A DNA stretch of 64,000 bases from Perkinsus chesapeaki (GCA_013115145.1 JAAPAO010000014.1:62001-126000); one strand, 5' to 3'. Positions 22,395 through 32,492 are shown, numbered from the stretch's first letter. Numbers and translations are program-made. The notes: generated by a model not told the origin, from the sequence alone.

Positions 22395-24872
22395 ATGGCT
22401 TCGACCACCACAGCTGCCCTCTGGCAGCATGCACGGACATGTACCACGACAGTGGCGACTGGGCATGGGTTTGCTGCCATCTCGGACCCGTTCAAACTGC
22501 GCAAGATACTGCTGGATGCTAGCAGGCAGAAGAGGAAAAGCGGTACGTCTCCACGGCCTGGGCATCTCATTGGTTCCCTTTCAGATATATTAGCAGTCTG
22601 CCGTCGGGCTCTGGTTCTCAGTGCCACAAGTGCGAATTCACCCTCCGTGAAGTTGCAATTGTTGACCACCTCACTTCACCGATTGGTCAAGCATTTTTAT
22701 AACTCTCATGCGGAGCTTGTTGATTCCCATTGCGAGGAACTCTCGAAATCGCTGGAGCCCTCGGAGATTGCCATCAACGACATCGCTGATGTGCTGTGGT
22801 CCATCGGTATGGCCGGCGCGGCCTCTCCGTCACGCGCCGCCCTCTTGAGCATGATGAAGCCCTCGGTACTCGGCCTCCTCGCTGGGGCCTCTCCAAGTCA
22901 GCTCAGCAACGTAGTTTGTGCCATTGCTAAACTTGACCTCGACTGGTCTGAGGAAATTACCGAATCTATGGCACAGTGTCGTGACCGACTTGGTATTGAA
23001 ACCACAGCTGCTGGAGTCATCTCTAACATTTGCTGGGCAGCTGCTCGTACTGGCTGTCGTGATGATGCCTTCCTCAATGACGTGGCGGCGACTTGGCTCT
23101 CCCGCGACGCGAAATCTGTCCCGCCATCGGCGACAGCAATGGTCTTCTGGTCCCTCGGTAAGCTCGCGCCCGAAGCTTCCTACGTAGCCGACCTCTTTTC
23201 TAGAGCTCGCTCCCATGAGGGCCTGTTTTCCGGTTTCGGTCTTCGGGAATGCACATCAGCCCTCTGTGGGTATGCTTACTCCGGGAAGGTTATCCCCAGT
23301 GTTGAGCTCTTCAAGTTGGCGTTCGGGTCACTTGAAGCGGCGAGCCAGGGGCATGTCTCCACTCAGACCATCGCCAACTGTTGCTGGGCATCGGCGACGC
23401 TAGTGAAGCACCACGGGGATCAGATGATGGCACCTGCCAGCTGTCTCACCCGAGCATTAACGGAAACCATCTCTAACGCGCGAATAAGGTCCTTTAATCC
23501 ACAGGAAGCATCCAATGTCTTGTGGGCCTCAGCGCAGCTGCTCGATGCCAATCATGTGGCTTCAGTGGCAAGTGCCCTATTGCCAGCCAACCAGCAGCAC
23601 CTCGCAAGCTACACCCCCCAGGACATAGCTGTGTGTCTAGCTGCATTGACCCAGGCTGGAGTTAGAGGGGCATTCGAGACCTTCTTCGTGTTGCCAGCGA
23701 TGCAGAAGGTTCATCAGACTATTCACACTTGGCCCTCGGACAGCACTCACGTTCATGCCGTGGGGCAGCTGGCTTGGTCCATGGCCGGGCGGCAATTCCA
23801 AGCGATATCTCCACTCCTACAGTGGGCCTCGTCGAAGGCTATAAGCTCAGAAACTTTTGTGAAGCTCCTCTGGGCCACCGCTTCGACCCCAGAGGCCCAG
23901 AGGGGCTCCTTGGTTACCCCTCCAGAGCTCCTGGACCTTCTCGACAAGAGGCCTGAAGGCACCCTCAACCAACAAGAGCTGGCATTGACTCTGTGGTCCC
24001 TTGCAACCCTACGACTGTCACACCAACAGCTAGAAGAGCAGTGCGCTATTGAAGCCAGAGAAATCCTTAGCAGTAGCGGCTCATCCTCAATCACCAGTGG
24101 GCACTTGTCAATGGTCATGTGGGGACTGGCCTCCAATTCACATCGCTCTGCAGCAGCAAAAGAACTCATCCAGGAGATTGTCGAGCAAGTCGGTTCAAGG
24201 CGGTACCGGTTTACAGCGGCCGACTCGCACCATGTCGCTTGGTCCCTAGCAGCGTCTGGCGTTTTCGACCCCGCAATCCTGGAATTGCTTCTGTCCGCGG
24301 CGGCCACGGTTGATATTGACAACACTGCCCTCCAAAAGGTGAACCAGCTCGCACTGTGGGCTTCATCACACGGTTTTCGGCCTTCCCCAATGGTGGCTCA
24401 TCTCTTAGCACGAGCATCTGTGGCAGCTAACATGGAGGCAACGGTTGCCGACAGTATATTCCAAAAGCAGATCGCTGCATGTCTGAATGCGGCTGTCGGC
24501 AGCATCAACACCTACAGAGTTTCCCCGGAACTCGATCTCACTTCTTTCGGTTGCCCCGGAGTCATAGTCGACCTGGCAGTTCTACGTCCCAGTGGCGCTC
24601 CTCAAGGCGAAGTGGCATTGATAGTTGAAGCCGATGGTCCTTCGCATTACATTAACGTGGTGGCTGACAAGGCCGTCCAAGGGCAAGTTCTAGATGGCAA
24701 AACCATGATGAGACGAGCCGCTCTGAAACGGCTCGGCTTTGCCGTACAGGATATTAATATATCTCAGTGGAAGAGTCTGAGTCGGAGCGATAGGCAAGAG
24801 CTTGTCGATTGCATGGTCAAAGAGCAGTTGGATTACGGAGGAAAGCCTCCTGAATTAAGTGGCTGTTTCTGA
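22395..24872 (+). CDS. RAP-domain protein 3, probable mitochondrial RNA-binding factor
   Basis: Third tandem paralogue. The ATG at 22395 gives MASTTTAALWQHARTCTTTV, rich in Thr/Ala/Arg and free of acidic residues for about 30 positions, as in mitochondrial presequences. A 42-nt segment (22543-22584, GTACGT...CCCTTTCAG) has perfect intron signals in phase 1 at the position of the RAP1 and RAP4 introns. Because 42 is a multiple of three and has no stop, the frame also reads through it: 811 residues if spliced, 825 if not. Helical repeats include IADVLWSIGMAG, ISNICWAAARTG, IANCCWASATLV, LALTLWSLATLRLSHQQLEE and LSMVMWGLASNSH. The RAP domain is at about 24560-24800 (IVDLAVL, LIVEADGPSHY, VLDGKTMMRRAALKRLGF, SQW). 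It does not carry the AT-rich tract; its matching segment has normal composition. Confidence 0.88.
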   Translation: MASTTTAALWQHARTCTTTVATGHGFAAISDPFKLRKILLDASRQKRKSGTSPRPGHLIGSLSDILAVCRRALVLSATSANSPSVKLQLLTTSLHRLVKHFYNSHAELVDSHCEELSKSLEPSEIAINDIADVLWSIGMAGAASPSRAALLSMMKPSVLGLLAGASPSQLSNVVCAIAKLDLDWSEEITESMAQCRDRLGIETTAAGVISNICWAAARTGCRDDAFLNDVAATWLSRDAKSVPPSATAMVFWSLGKLAPEASYVADLFSRARSHEGLFSGFGLRECTSALCGYAYSGKVIPSVELFKLAFGSLEAASQGHVSTQTIANCCWASATLVKHHGDQMMAPASCLTRALTETISNARIRSFNPQEASNVLWASAQLLDANHVASVASALLPANQQHLASYTPQDIAVCLAALTQAGVRGAFETFFVLPAMQKVHQTIHTWPSDSTHVHAVGQLAWSMAGRQFQAISPLLQWASSKAISSETFVKLLWATASTPEAQRGSLVTPPELLDLLDKRPEGTLNQQELALTLWSLATLRLSHQQLEEQCAIEAREILSSSGSSSITSGHLSMVMWGLASNSHRSAAAKELIQEIVEQVGSRRYRFTAADSHHVAWSLAASGVFDPAILELLLSAAATVDIDNTALQKVNQLALWASSHGFRPSPMVAHLLARASVAANMEATVADSIFQKQIAACLNAAVGSINTYRVSPELDLTSFGCPGVIVDLAVLRPSGAPQGEVALIVEADGPSHYINVVADKAVQGQVLDGKTMMRRAALKRLGFAVQDINISQWKSLSRSDRQELVDCMVKEQLDYGGKPPELSGCF
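22543..22584 (+). other. 42-nt in-frame probable intron of RAP gene 3
   Basis: GTACGT donor and a CCCTTTCAG acceptor, phase 1, joining RQKRKS to DILAVCRRA. Length divisible by three and no stop, so retention would add 14 residues without a frameshift. Confidence 0.7.
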
Positions 24873-24932
24873 GCTTCTTGTTTCACACAGTGACTGTATC
24901 TTTTCGTGTTTACCACTGCGGCGTATTATAAC

Positions 24933-27468
24933 ATGGTTTCTGCTAGTATCACGTCACTTCGGGCTTCGATGTATCGTCCTCTCGTGGCATCGTTGTCCAG
25001 CAAACCTGTGACGGTTTTGGCCTCGGCACCTTCGAGGTTGCTGTCAACGACTGCAGTGGCAGGTAAAGCCTCTAATCATATGGCTGTTGTGCCCCTGCAT
25101 TCCAGGTTCCCGACGTTCCCCCATGAGCTTCGTCGAGGGCTACGAGTACACCGTACAGAAAGAGCTTGTGAAGGCGCTGAAGCGAGGCACCGATGAGAGC
25201 CTCACCTCCGCTCGTGGCTTTTGCATGACCTTAACTGACGTCCTCACATTAAGGCCCGCCAATATGAAGCTTGCCAGAGAGCTGCTTCTCCTGCTCTCGG
25301 AATCGAAGCACTTTGTCGAAGGCCATCGAGATGTCGTGGATCTACTCGCTGACACCTTGAGGCCCCGGCTTACCGAGGAGACCATTTCCCGTGTTCAAGG
25401 CCGGGCACTGGGCCAAATGGCCGCATCTATCGGCAAGCTCAACCTTCCTTGGTCCGAGGAGGTTACTCTGATAGCTCGACACTGCACGGAGCGCATAGGT
25501 CTTGAAATGATGTCAGCTACAGCTGTAGTCAGTCTCGCCAGCGGCATGTCGAAGTGCGACGGTAAACTGGAAGGCTTTGCAGAAGCGTTGGCCCTTGATT
25601 GGAGCAGGCGGCTGAATGGTGACGATGGATCCTTAAAGCCGGCTCTACATGTTCTCTTCTTCCGAAGTCTTGCCCACTTATCGGCCGGTCAGCCCAGTAC
25701 TGTTGCTCTGATGCACGAGTTCAATCGGGTAGCAGATATCAGTGCATTCACACCACACCAGAAGGCTCAGCTCTTTGGGGCGCAGAAGCAGATCCTTGGC
25801 GACGGAAATGCCCGGAGCGGTGAGGTCGATCACGAGGACCCTGCCAAGCTATCGCTGCCCGAATTAATGAAGTTGTTCGCCACGTGTGCACGGCGGAAGG
25901 AGATTCCCCGAAAAACGATCGTCGTTGGCCTAGTCGAGATCCTCCAGAATCCCGGGCCACCGATCGAGCCTCATCTATTGGCAAACCTGTGTCGAAGTGT
26001 TGGGAGTCTCCTCAGTAACAGAACCACCAACTCCAAGGACCTTCATCAGCTTCTTGAGCTCCTCAATTCCACACTGGTCCACTCCCCCAGCCCCCTCCAA
26101 CTCACCGATCTTGGTAGCATCCTGTGGGCGAGCTTGTCTTCCCCTTCCCCGAAAGTGAAGCGTCTGGCCTCGGTGCTCCTAAGCAAGGTGGATGCTGATT
26201 CATTAGCCCTTGCACAGCCGCAAGTCCAAGCACCCGTCCTGTCGGGCATTGTAGGACTCGGTCTCGCCCAGGACTTTGCTGATCTTGTCGGACGCATTGC
26301 CGAGCTGCGTGGCATGAGTTCTTGGTCGTCCGACGATGTGAGGGGGGTCAGCCAGCTTGTCGGGCCGCTGTCGCGGATTCCTGGCATGCGGCCGCAGGTC
26401 TTGGCCATGGCTGCGTGGCTAGGGAACAAGCCCGAGTGTTTGACAGGCTACGTTGCCGGAAGGGCATTGAGGGCTATCGCCAACTGCAATTCTGCTCGGC
26501 AAATCCTGACTGAGTTCCCTGAAGCTGCCCACAGGTTCTGCGATATTCTCGGCAGTCACTGGGATCAGCTCGATGCATCACCAAACCTGATACTCGCCGA
26601 CGTGGCATCGATAATGTGGGCTCTGGCAACACTTCGGTTGTCCGACTACGACCTGCAGGAGAAGTGCTGTCAGTCAGCTGTTAGGCTCCTCCGACAAGCT
26701 AGTAAAACTCAACTCCTTCAAGCACCAGTACTTCTGTGGGCACTGGCTTCCAACGCTCATCGGACGCAAGGCTCCCGAGCGCTCCTTCTGGAAGTGACGC
26801 AGACCAACGCAGCTTCACAACTACCTGTTCGTGAGCTGCCGGTGATTGCATGGGCTGCGGCTGTTTTCAACGTCTACAATGAGGCCTTCCTCCGAGATAT
26901 TCTCGAGCGCTGTTCTTCTGGCACCCTGGACTCTGCCGCCCTTTTCCGACTTCACCGAGTGCTACAGTGGGCCACAGTCCAGCGTGATTTCCAGCTTCAC
27001 GGTCTGAAGGATCTGGCGGCGAGGGCTGCCTCAGAGGCAATGAGTAGTGCAATACCGTCCAGCAGCTCCTTTCAAGACGAGCTCATCAAAGAGCTTGAGC
27101 CTCTCGTTACGGAGGTGTGGCCACAGTGGGAAGTGGTCTCTGAGTACAACTTATCTCCTCACGCTGCTGGGGTAGTCTGCGACATTGCCTTGCTCGATAA
27201 AGTGTCCCGAAGTCCTCTAGTGCTGCTAGAAGCCGACGGCGCGCCGCACTTCGTCCACTGTGTTTCATCTGATGGTACACGCCGCCTTGCCTATGATGGT
27301 AAGACTGAGCTCCTGCGCAGGATCCTCACGGCGCTGGGCTACAACATTGTGTCGATAGACACTAATTCATGGAAGTCTACTGCACGGTCAAAACGGCAGA
27401 ACATGCTAAAGGAGCGCATCTATGCGGCGCTAAAGGGCAAGGTGTTTCAGGATTCCGTTTCAGCATAA
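24933..27468 (+). CDS. RAP-domain protein 4, probable mitochondrial RNA-binding factor
   Basis: Fourth paralogue. Exon 1 is 24933-25062, the intron 25063-25105 (43 nt, phase 1, GTAAAG...TTCCAG), exon 2 25106-27468; 830 residues. Exon 1 encodes MVSASITSLRASMYRPL...SRLLSTTAVAG, a textbook matrix-targeting presequence with a likely cleavage site near RLLSTTA. The repeats are more diverged than in the other three (LGQMAASIGKLNLPW, ASIMWALATLRLSDYDLQEKC, APVLLWALASNAH, LPVIAWAAAVFNVYN). The RAP domain lies at about 27165-27420: VVCDIALL, LLEADGAPHF, AYDGKTELLRRILTALGY, NSW. The segment homologous to the AT-rich tract of RAP1/2 keeps LRLS-YDLQEKC but has normal GC-rich codons. It starts 60 bp after RAP3; the spacer contains TTGTTTCACACAG, a plausible trans-splice acceptor. 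Confidence 0.9.
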
Positions 27469-27586
27469 TTTCTGATAGTGTTTTGTTGTCATTATAGTGG
27501 CGAGTTCTGCGCGAACAGAGCTACAGCTGGGTATATTAAACTACCTTCTATTGGGGGTCTCACGCTACCATCAGTTTTGGAATTCG

Positions 27587-28492
27587 ATGGGCTCTGCAAC
27601 TGACGATGATCTGATAGAATTCGATACCATGGTGTCGGCATACTCGCTGCCGCTCGTTTATCAGCAACGCTTCCGGCGTATCGAGGAGCGGCTCCATCGA
27701 CTAACTGATGCCTTAAGAGAACAGCGGCGATCTACGCCGAGCTGCAGTCCAAGCGGGAGCCCACAGCGCATGGCAAGGAACAGAAGTGTGGTGAACCTCT
27801 CCCCTAATGACGCTCCTCGGACGCAGCCCAAGTCAATTTACCACAGAAGCTGCGTTCCGCCACCTCCTCTACATTCCCCTAAGACTAATGTATCATCCTA
27901 CAGTGGGAAGTATCGGTCCCCTACTCCGTCGAGGAAGCTACCGGAGTGTCATGTCGATTTGTCCCCTTATCTACGTCAAGCAGCAGCGACACCGGAGAAA
28001 AAGAGCCTTGTGGATGCCCCACATGAGCATCGCGTGTCGGTTGAAAGTGAGAGAATATTGGCCGACTTGCACGCTATGGACGAACGAATTGCCACTATCG
28101 AGCGTGAAGTGAAGGGCTCTTTGAAACGGCAAACGCCACCGTCGTCACTTGCGGAGACGCATAACACTCAAGCTGCTGCGTCGCAGGTTGAGAGGAAAGT
28201 GCCGGTGAACTATTCTGGAGCTCCGGCAAGCTTGCCTCCCAGCCGACTCCCACCAGGACGGATACAACTTAGCAGCAGTGTCAGCACGTGCGGTGAGATG
28301 CGACGGTCACCACGCCTGGCAGAGTCGAGACCACCAAGTTGGAGGGATTTGGCGGCCACTTCAGCCAAGCATTCCACACCGTCGGCCACATCAAGCCATA
28401 GCCCGTCCGAGCCGGTCCTCTTAGCGCCTCAGCTTGACAACTCCCAACGTCGTCCAGGGCGTATCGGTAAAATCGGCAAGAGTGTTCAATAG
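27587..28492 (+). CDS. Ser/Pro/Arg-rich disordered protein of unknown function
   Basis: Single open exon ending at TAG 28490-28492, about 301 residues from the ATG at 27587. The frame is open further upstream to an acceptor-like site (TTGTCATTATAG at 27497) only 29 bp after the RAP4 stop. That site could be a trans-splice site, with the first ATG at 27587 used for translation. The N-terminal 60 residues are helical (RFRRIEERLHRLTDALREQRR). The rest is low-complexity Ser, Pro and Arg with short helical patches (ERILADLHAMDERIATIEREVK). No domain is recognised. Position suggests co-transcription with the RAP genes; nothing in the protein points to a mitochondrial role. Confidence 0.6.
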   Translation: MGSATDDDLIEFDTMVSAYSLPLVYQQRFRRIEERLHRLTDALREQRRSTPSCSPSGSPQRMARNRSVVNLSPNDAPRTQPKSIYHRSCVPPPPLHSPKTNVSSYSGKYRSPTPSRKLPECHVDLSPYLRQAAATPEKKSLVDAPHEHRVSVESERILADLHAMDERIATIEREVKGSLKRQTPPSSLAETHNTQAAASQVERKVPVNYSGAPASLPPSRLPPGRIQLSSSVSTCGEMRRSPRLAESRPPSWRDLAATSAKHSTPSATSSHSPSEPVLLAPQLDNSQRRPGRIGKIGKSVQ

Positions 28493-28603
28493 CCTGTAGC
28501 ATTGCTATCAATGTCTGTTGTGTTATTAGTTCATGTTTTATAGCTGTTAACTATTTGAACTCGGTGACTAGTGCGGTACGAAACGTGAATAGTTGGTACG
28601 AGA

Positions 28604-29345
28604 TCAAAATGCACCAGGGGCCGCGGAACGTTTGCCCCGTCGCCTCGATGGAGGGTTCTGTCTCTCAATCATCGTTCGGAAATCGATTTGGGCATCAGAC
28701 CGAGGCCACGTTTTTTCCAGGGCCGATCGCAGCATCTCGACAACAGCGCGGGGAGGATCGGATGGACCACCCTGCTCACCGGCAGCGAACATCGAGTCCT
28801 CGATGCAATCCATAACCTAAAAACAAAATGCTAAAATGCCATAGCTGAAGCATACCGATCGAAGCTCCAGTAAACGATGGTTAGCTGTTGGCTGAACTGG
28901 TAAACTATCAACACCTGAGCGAGGGGACTTAATGTAGGGAGTAGCCGTGGAGCTACCTTCCCTGACGGCCCGTAATGTCCGCCGAATTTCGATCTTCATT
29001 TCTCCTGACCCAGCTCGCCGAAGCCGTGGCGGTCGGGCATCAGTTATACCGCTCGGCTAAAGGGAAATGAGACTCGTAGGAAGGTCGCCTCGGGCTCTTA
29101 CTCTATCGGGCCTCGTCACTGCTGGTACGATCTCCTCTAGCATGTCCTCTATTTTCCATGCCACTTGCCCAAGGGTCTCCCATTCATTCCACACTGGTAT
29201 GCCTCCTGAAACATGACAACAATAGGAGGCAGGCAATCCTATATGAGAGGAGAACGACCCATTGAGTCCGCAAGTAACCAAAGTCGACATCTATGAAGCT
29301 CACTTTGGGTATCAACCTGCGATGATGTCGGTATGGATTTGTCAT
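28604..29345 (-). CDS. Unrecognised small basic protein, four exons
   Basis: The proposed start is ATG 29345 (MTNPYRHHRRLIPK). A possible intron leads to GIPVWNEWETLGQVAWKIED. A 45-nt intron (GTAAGAG...CCCTTTAG, about 29043-29090) joins TRPDR to PSGITDARPPRLRRAG in phase 0. Another (GTATGC...TTTTTAG, about 28817-28870) joins LLELRS to VMDCIEDSMFAAGEQ in phase 0. The stop is TGA at 28604-28606. The central phases agree, which supports a real gene. No domain is recognised; the C-terminus is Arg-rich (RQNPPSRRRGKRSAAPGAF). It starts about 118 bp downstream of the SUMO-motif gene on the same strand. First-exon placement is tentative. Confidence 0.5.
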
Positions 29346-29462
29346 TAGCTGATAAGCGGGCTGTTGATTGCTGAGGATCAGGGAAGACAGGCGGCGGCCT
29401 CTTTGAAGAAGAGGAGGAAGACCTGCAACATGTTTATTTCTCGTCACGAATGGGTGACGTTC

Positions 29463-30919
29463 CTACTGAGGCGGATGTTGCCGTTTGTCTGGCTGTTGGG
29501 CATCTTGTTGCCGTTGCTGTCCTGCCTCCTCTGCTACTCGATTGTTGGCTAGTTCCATCATGAAGTATTCTACTTCCTCGAGCTTATCCTCCTGTTGCAT
29601 CTGGAACCAGGAAGCTCTCCTCATCGACCTATCACCACTCAACCCACCTGCTGCCGTTCCCATTCCTCACAGAGTTCCCGTGCCATCCGGAGCAGCTCCG
29701 GTGGCAGGCCGGAGGGAGGCAGGGGGACTTCATCGTTCAAGAAGCTCTCGAGGACGTCAACTAGAATGTTGCACAATAGGTGACAGCATTCTGACTATAT
29801 TCTTACCCTCAAATTCGCTCAGGTCCTCACCTGCTTTCTCTCTGTTAACCAATTCCATGATGGCGCGCTGTCGCTGTCGAGCTCTTGCCTTACGCCTCCG
29901 CTTTTTGGCCGCCTGATAAACCCTTCTTAGCTTTTCCTAGATATCGAACGATACTTTGCTGAGTCTAACAGGCTCCTCCCCCTCCTGTGGTGCCTCTGAT
30001 TGTCGAGGCTCATCTAGGTGCGGTGGTTCGTGGTCTTCCTGTTCGGGTTCATCGTCGATAACTATAACCGTACTTGATGGGGAGTTGTCGTCGCCGTTTT
30101 TCAAAGGTATCGGTGCCAAATCTGCGACACTGTTCTCAGTGTCTGCCGCCAGCAGCAGCCGCTCCTCACCTTCGTGGTTCAGCTCTTCTAGCTTCTGTGA
30201 AGGCGAGCTCCTGTCGGCAACCTGGAAAAGATGGCGATGTGTTTCATACGACCCATATGATAATGATGATATGAGAATGATGTCGCCTACATCAGATGTT
30301 GAGCCGTTCTCGTTTCGACCTACTTTTGGAGCCGGAGCTGGTTGGCTTTCCGTGCGAGCAGGACGGATGTTCTGCCAGCGAACGTGATGGCGATGACAGT
30401 AGTAATCTGTACCTCTCTCGATGGGGTCTCTGTCGGCGATGGAGAGGATCGATCGTCGTCAGATACCTCAATAAGTATCCGAACTTTTTCGCTCAGTGAA
30501 GAAACCGACAAAGCATGCTCCTAGAGTGGTGAGATCATATACTGGTTTCGGCAACATGCTTACCGTTAGAATCTGGTCGAGAAAGATGAGCTCCCCGATC
30601 AGTTTGTCTTTATCGGGCTCATCACCCTGGCCTTCGCAGATGTCACCACCTTCACCGGGAGACAGTCCCACCAACTGACCCTGCAAAGACACACACGGTC
30701 CGTCTCTGGCACTATGTAGCAGACACTCACCCGTATGCCGTCCACGGCCGATATCGCACCGAGGAGGCCCTGCATTAAATTGCTGCATGCCAGACGAGAC
30801 AGCTGCTGCAGGACTGTGACGGATGCCTGATGAAAGTGGGTATCTCAGTGGGCGAGAGAGGGTAAGAGGAGCTCTACCGATGTATTGCTGGCAGGGGCTT
30901 GCCGACAGTGATCGGTCAT
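29463..30919 (-). CDS. Probable nuclear protein with SUMO-interacting motif and basic NLS-like segment
   Basis: Minus-strand gene with about seven phase-consistent exons: ATG 30919 (MTDHCRQAPASNTS), then ASVTVLQQLSRLACSNLMQG, GQLVGLSPGEGGDICEGQ with GELIFLDQILT, a Ser/Pro-rich exon, VADRSSPSQKLEELN, and the last exons ending at TAG 29463-29465. Two motifs stand out. STVIVIDDEPEQED (about 30040-30080) is a classical hydrophobic-acidic SUMO-interacting motif, and AAKKRRRKARARQRQR (about 29870-29915) is a strong nuclear localisation-type basic cluster. A Gln/Glu-rich coiled tail (EDKLEEVEYFMMELANN) ends the protein. I recognise no enzymatic domain. Nuclear function and SUMO binding are inferred from these short motifs only. 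Confidence 0.6.
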
Positions 30920-31464
30920 TAAGTAATAACTTTAGGAGACTGGATAAGAGCAGCTAACACGGAACTGATGGTGAGGCACACGAAACGAGCTGCTAGTAAC
31001 AGTGGTGGTAGTAGTGTAGTGGTAGGGGGTAGTAGTAGGTACTATTTAACTATTATCAGTTATCAGCCTACACACAACAATAATGCAGGAACAAGGCATG
31101 CTGATGATAATGACGACAACCAGCAGCAGCAGTGGAAAAATAACAGACGAGTCCAGAATGATGACAAGACTGCTGCCATTTAGCGGCAAGGGGAACGGGA
31201 AGGTCGTCATTAATTGCCGTTGCGGCCGTCCCTTTGGTAAAGTGATATCTGCTTCTGATGATGATGATGCTGCTGCTTCTTGCTTAGTATTATTATAAAG
31301 GTAACAGCTGCTTTTGAACATTTGATTCGTTCTGGATAGCAGCCCCTGTTGGAGTCAAACAATGGTTACCTATAAAAAGCTTCTTTAAACTAAGCTATTA
31401 TCGTCGTCGATATTATTATGATATAACGAATACCTTAACAGGAACCAACAACAACCATACATCA
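30920..31464. other. Intergenic region rich in simple repeats
   Basis: No gene supported. It holds short imperfect microsatellites: GGTAGTAGT-type runs near 31005-31040, CAGCAGCAG near 31120-31130, GATGATGATGATGCTGCTGC near 31255-31275. Open frames here are low-complexity translations of these repeats. Confidence 0.5.
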
Positions 31465-32336
31465 TCAAGCCACTATGCACAAATGCCCTACCTGACCCTT
31501 CTCCTCCTCTGGCAGTTGGACAATCCACTTGCTGTCCCCCTCTGCTGATGCTGGTGGTGGTGGTGGTGGTGTTGTTCTGTTATGTACGACAACATTAACC
31601 CCGGCACAGTCCTGTTCGGGGATAGGGATGTGCTCCCATGGCCGAGTGTAGACGAACCGGAGCTGACACGACCCGGGGCGAAGCGCCTGAGTATGTGGCA
31701 GTCAGCTAGTGGGAACGGTGAAGCTTACTTGATAATAAAAATAATAAATGCCACCTGTGCCTACATACCCTACTGGATGAGGATTCACCTACCGAACATC
31801 CTACCGCTCCTTCCTCAAATCTAGGGCAGGTGACCTACCTTATAAACTTTAGCTAAGTACTCTAATATCTCAGAGGAACCTTCCCGTTCCTCTGGTCCCT
31901 TGCCGGATACCACTTGCCTTCCAGCGCCGCCGCCGACTAGCCTCACCGCACCAAGAGACCGCCTCTCGATGCCGCCACCGTTACTGGTGAGCCAGCGGCG
32001 GTCGGCATCCTCCCAGCTGTACCCCGTCGTCGGATTGCCTACGAGCGATATCTCAACAATATCACCTGACAGGAAAGCTGTCTCCAATAATCGCACAATA
32101 GGCCTACCGACGTTCGCCGTCAAATTGATAACAGCGGCCGGCGCGAGCTGGACTTTGAGGACGCCCTCTAGCGGCTTCGGCAAGGTGTGGCTTTTGAGCA
32201 CATCCGGCAGTGGCACACTGCCCTCCTCCACGGTAATGTTACTGGGGAGGGAAGGGGAGGCCAGGCACCCACAGTGATGGTGCCGGCCTGCGCTGAGGGC
32301 CAGTAGGAGCTCCAGTGAGTATCGAGGCAACTTCAT
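31465..32336 (-). CDS. Chagasin-family (I42) cysteine protease inhibitor, putatively secreted
   Basis: Exon 1 (32336-31839) and exon 2 (31686-31465) join in phase 0 across a 152-nt intron; 239 residues. A hydrophobic N-terminus (MKLPRYSLELLLALSAG) suggests a signal peptide. The three loops that clamp papain-family proteases in chagasins are visible: NPTTGYSW near 32020, a Gly-rich GGGAGRQV near 31925-31950, and Y-x-RPWE (VYTRPWE) near 31635-31655. The RPW loop sits at the start of exon 2 and appears only with the splice, which supports the model. Chagasins are about 110 residues. Here an extra N-terminal segment of about 85 residues and a Pro-rich/acidic tail flank the domain. Substrates would be cathepsin L/B-like enzymes (family knowledge). 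It is the last of three closely spaced minus-strand genes. Confidence 0.85.
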
Positions 32337-32492
32337 ACCGAGGCAGAGGGAGCGGAAGCTGGAAGCTCTACAATACTTGAAGGCTTCGAGAGAAACTCAA
32401 TGAGCAGTAGTGTAGGAAATGAAGGATTAAAAAGCAATTGTGAGTTGTTGTTGTTGTTGTTGTTGTTAAGGTAGAATACAGCCAGCGATGAA

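Noticed and set aside
31005-31300. Coding sequence in the repeat-rich intergenic region
   Set aside because: Open frames here are translations of trinucleotide repeats (Ser, Asp, Gln runs) with no splice-supported neighbours.
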